Assembly (NCBI GenBank): GCA_947494195.1
Contig: CANLUC010000002.1
Coordinates: 1 to 64,000 of the forward strand
Origin: an uncultured Nesterenkonia sp.
GTDB lineage: Bacteria; Actinomycetota; Actinomycetes; Actinomycetales; Micrococcaceae
DNA length: 64,000 nt
Direction of reading: 5' to 3'
In this document: piece after piece, positions 62,191 through 64,000 of the stretch
Layout: the number at the start of each line of letters is the position of its first letter
How positions within the stretch are numbered: the first letter of the stretch is position 1
Notes under the pieces: generated by a model
The model's database searches: none
The model's input: the letters and a program-made list of their open reading frames with translations, nothing else
Told to the model about the DNA's origin: nothing
Program-made: the position numbers and the translations under genes

Positions 62191-62916
62191 GTGAGTGCCG
62201 CTGCCGCCCCAGAACTCGATGTCCTCGTCGTCATCCCCGCCCACGATGAGGCGGCCACGGTGTTCGCCGCGATCACTGCCGTTCGCGCCGCGGCGGAGCA
62301 CGCCCGCACCGCCCTGCGGCTGATCCTGGTCGCCGATGCCTGCAGCGATGCGACCGCCACTCTGGCACGCGAGGCGGGCGCCGACGTGCTGGAGGTCGAT
62401 GTCCACAACGTGGGGGCAGCTCGGGCGGCCGGATTCCGGCATGGGCTCAGCACGGAACTAGCCGGACCGGGTGCCGCTCCCCCAAATCCTCGGAGGACTC
62501 GTCCCTGGCTCGCCACCACCGACGCCGACAGCCAGGTTCCGATGGACTGGTTCAGCAGGCAGAGCGCTCATCGAAACCTGGGGGCCGAGGTCGTGATCGG
62601 GACGGTGTCCCTCGATCCACGCATCGGGGACGATGCCCTAGGGCGGGCCTGGGCCTCGGACTACACCGGAAAGTTCACCCCCGGCGGCCACGGCCATATC
62701 CACGGAGCGAATCTCGCGTTCAGCGGAGACCGCTACCTCGATGTCGAGGGGTTCCGGAATCTCGACGCCGATGAAGACGTGGACCTGGTGCACCGGTTCC
62801 GAGAGGCCGGCGCGCGCATCGTGACGGCCACCGATATGCCCGTGCTGACTTCACGGCGCACCACCGGGCGCGTCCCGCGCGGATTCGCCCAGACCCTGGG
62901 AGCCCTGCCCGCGTGA
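62191..62916 (+). CDS. Family 2 glycosyltransferase
   Basis: A 241-residue GT-A enzyme: DVLVVIPAHDEAATVFAAI at the start, VADACSDATATLAREAG, the DAD/DTD-type metal motif TDADSQVPMDWF and GHGHIHGANLAFSGDRYLDVEGF. GTG start; the -25 region has little ribosome site. It overlaps the next gene by four bases. Confidence 0.87.
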   Translation: MSAAAAPELDVLVVIPAHDEAATVFAAITAVRAAAEHARTALRLILVADACSDATATLAREAGADVLEVDVHNVGAARAAGFRHGLSTELAGPGAAPPNPRRTRPWLATTDADSQVPMDWFSRQSAHRNLGAEVVIGTVSLDPRIGDDALGRAWASDYTGKFTPGGHGHIHGANLAFSGDRYLDVEGFRNLDADEDVDLVHRFREAGARIVTATDMPVLTSRRTTGRVPRGFAQTLGALPA

Positions 62917-63947
62917 ACGAGATTCTGAGAGACGTCCACTCCCATCTACGCGCAGGGCTTCCCGCGCTTCCCGGCCACGGGGACACCCTTGCCCGATGGC
63001 GCAGACTCGCGAGCGTCACCGCGCACCACACAGTGGTCGGACGGCTCTACGAGGCCCACGCCGACGCGGTCGCCATCACGGCCGAGCTGGGACAGCCTGG
63101 CCTGGTCCTGGAGGGTGAGCTGTGGGGCGTATGGGCTGCGGAACCTCCGACGCCGGTGCTGACCGCCGAGCGCAGCGGCCAAGGCTGGAGGCTGACCGGC
63201 ACCAAGCCGTGGTGCTCCGGAGCGTCACTGTGCACCCACGCCCTGGTCACCGCCAGTGTCAGCTCCTCCGTCACTCAGCCCGCGCAGGGTGAGGACGCAG
63301 GAATCTCCGATGAAGCCCCGCAGAAGATGCTCTTCGCTGTCGACCTCTCCTCCTCCGGGGTGGCCCCCGTGGCCGACACCTGGCATGCAGTAGGCATGGC
63401 AGCCAGCGACTCGGGCTGGGTCTCCTTCGAGCGGGTCCACGCGACCGCGCTGGGCACGCATGCCGACTACCTGGACCGCGCCGGCTTCTGGCACGGCGGC
63501 ATCGGGGTGGCCGCCTGCTGGTACGGGGCCGCCCGCGCCGTCGCCGCTCCCCTGCTTCTGCGAGCCTCTGCTCCTACTTCCGCCCCGATCCTCCGCGCCC
63601 ATGCGGGGGCGGTGGCCGCAGCGCTCAGCGCAAGCTGGGCGCTGCTCGAACGGACAGCCGCCTCGGTGGACGCCGACCCGGCGAACCTGCCGCTGGCGAA
63701 GGCACAGGCCTTTGCGGTGCGCACCCTCATCGATCGCATGGCCGCGGAGGTCATCGACCGTACCGGGCGCGCACTCGGACCGGGGCCACTCGCCTCGGAC
63801 GCAGCCCACGCGCAGCGCGTCGCGGATCTCGGCGTCTACATCCGCCAGTCCCACGCTGAGACGGATGAGGCGGAACTGCCAGCCGTGATGGCCGAGGACG
63901 GGCTCAGCTGGGACGACCTGATCGGAGACGGCCATGGAACCCGGTGA
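62913..63947 (+). CDS. Acyl-CoA dehydrogenase-like protein
   Basis: A 344-residue protein with the ACAD fold. WLRL-type middle segment (GWRLTGTKPWCSGASLCTHALVTA) and SGWVSFERVHATAL match the FAD/acyl-binding beta domain, and the C-terminal half is helical. The usual catalytic Glu region is not obvious, so it may not be a true dehydrogenase. GTG start overlaps the glycosyltransferase stop. Confidence 0.75.
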   Translation: MNEILRDVHSHLRAGLPALPGHGDTLARWRRLASVTAHHTVVGRLYEAHADAVAITAELGQPGLVLEGELWGVWAAEPPTPVLTAERSGQGWRLTGTKPWCSGASLCTHALVTASVSSSVTQPAQGEDAGISDEAPQKMLFAVDLSSSGVAPVADTWHAVGMAASDSGWVSFERVHATALGTHADYLDRAGFWHGGIGVAACWYGAARAVAAPLLLRASAPTSAPILRAHAGAVAAALSASWALLERTAASVDADPANLPLAKAQAFAVRTLIDRMAAEVIDRTGRALGPGPLASDAAHAQRVADLGVYIRQSHAETDEAELPAVMAEDGLSWDDLIGDGHGTR

Positions 63948-64000
63948 GACCGCGCCGACCTTTCACGGCACGCAGACTCCGCGCAGCGCCGCCGTGGCCC
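63934..64000 (+). CDS. Start of next operon gene (partial)
   Basis: ATG at 63934, 14 bases inside the upstream gene, opens MEPGETAPTFHGTQTPRSAA and runs off the window. Too short to identify; in related loci a PIG-L deacetylase/methyltransferase gene follows, which is only an expectation. Confidence 0.45.
   Translation, partial: MEPGETAPTFHGTQTPRSAAVA

Overview
The window is high-GC DNA with tightly packed genes, frequent ATGA/GTGA start-stop overlaps, strong GGAG ribosome sites and many acidic proteins. Its actinobacterial families (GAF-ANTAR, DUF664/DinB, DUF4383, class-ABC ATPase, type III PKS with UbiA) fit a Micrococcales actinobacterium, probably Micrococcaceae. A Nesterenkonia-like genus is a guess from protein style only. 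No rRNA, tRNA, CRISPR array or prophage was recognised.

Layout. (1) 1-4.1 kb: stress and signalling block: KGG-type protein, DUF4383 membrane protein, three CBS-type proteins, a STAS protein and a divergent GAF-ANTAR antiterminator. (2) 5.2-11.4 kb: NlpC/P60 wall hydrolase, gamma-glutamyltransferase lipoprotein, a two-component system and a DUF418 membrane protein. (3) 11.6-14.7 kb: copper-flavoured block: Met-rich DUF305 lipoprotein, F510_1955-like lipoprotein, an 18-Cys four-helix (DUF326/Csp-type) protein and a membrane DUF305 protein. (4) 15.0-23.2 kb, minus strand: an operon with the membrane arm of a complex I-like machine (NuoA, H, J, K, L, M, N) but no NADH or Fe-S modules. Where NuoB/C/D should be there is one 389-residue protein. 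It looks like a degenerate NuoB head fused through a His/Met/Asp-rich linker to a degenerate NuoD tail, without cluster or quinone-site residues. This is the most unusual system in the window. (5) 23.2-24.7 kb: IS110-family element just upstream of that operon. (6) 25.2-34.4 kb: SDR/HTH divergent pair with a clear operator, a run of acetyltransferases (one frameshifted) and an APH-like kinase, an aldo/keto reductase, a second SDR, and a complete IS481-family element with terminal inverted repeats and a 6-bp target duplication. (7) 34.4-64 kb: more even chromosomal-looking DNA: PadR-ABC1 kinase, MarR/MMPL pair, aldo/keto reductase, two hydrolases, a dipeptide-type ABC transporter, DinB protein, type III PKS cluster (PKS, methyltransferase, FAD oxidoreductase, UbiA, DoxX-like), DUF2267, an unknown membrane protein/ABC-class ATPase/CorA operon, TetR-controlled hydrolase with two operators, OsmC, zinc alcohol dehydrogenase, a truncated epimerase, and the start of a glycosyltransferase/acyl-CoA dehydrogenase operon that runs off the end.

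Working hypothesis: the stripped complex I-like operon lies next to copper-handling genes and itself carries Met- and His-rich segments (12 Met in 28 residues of NuoJ; 8 His and 5 Met in the fusion linker). This suggests an ion-motive membrane machine with a metal-linked, non-NADH, non-quinone input. The parts and missing residues are visible in the sequence; the function is inference.
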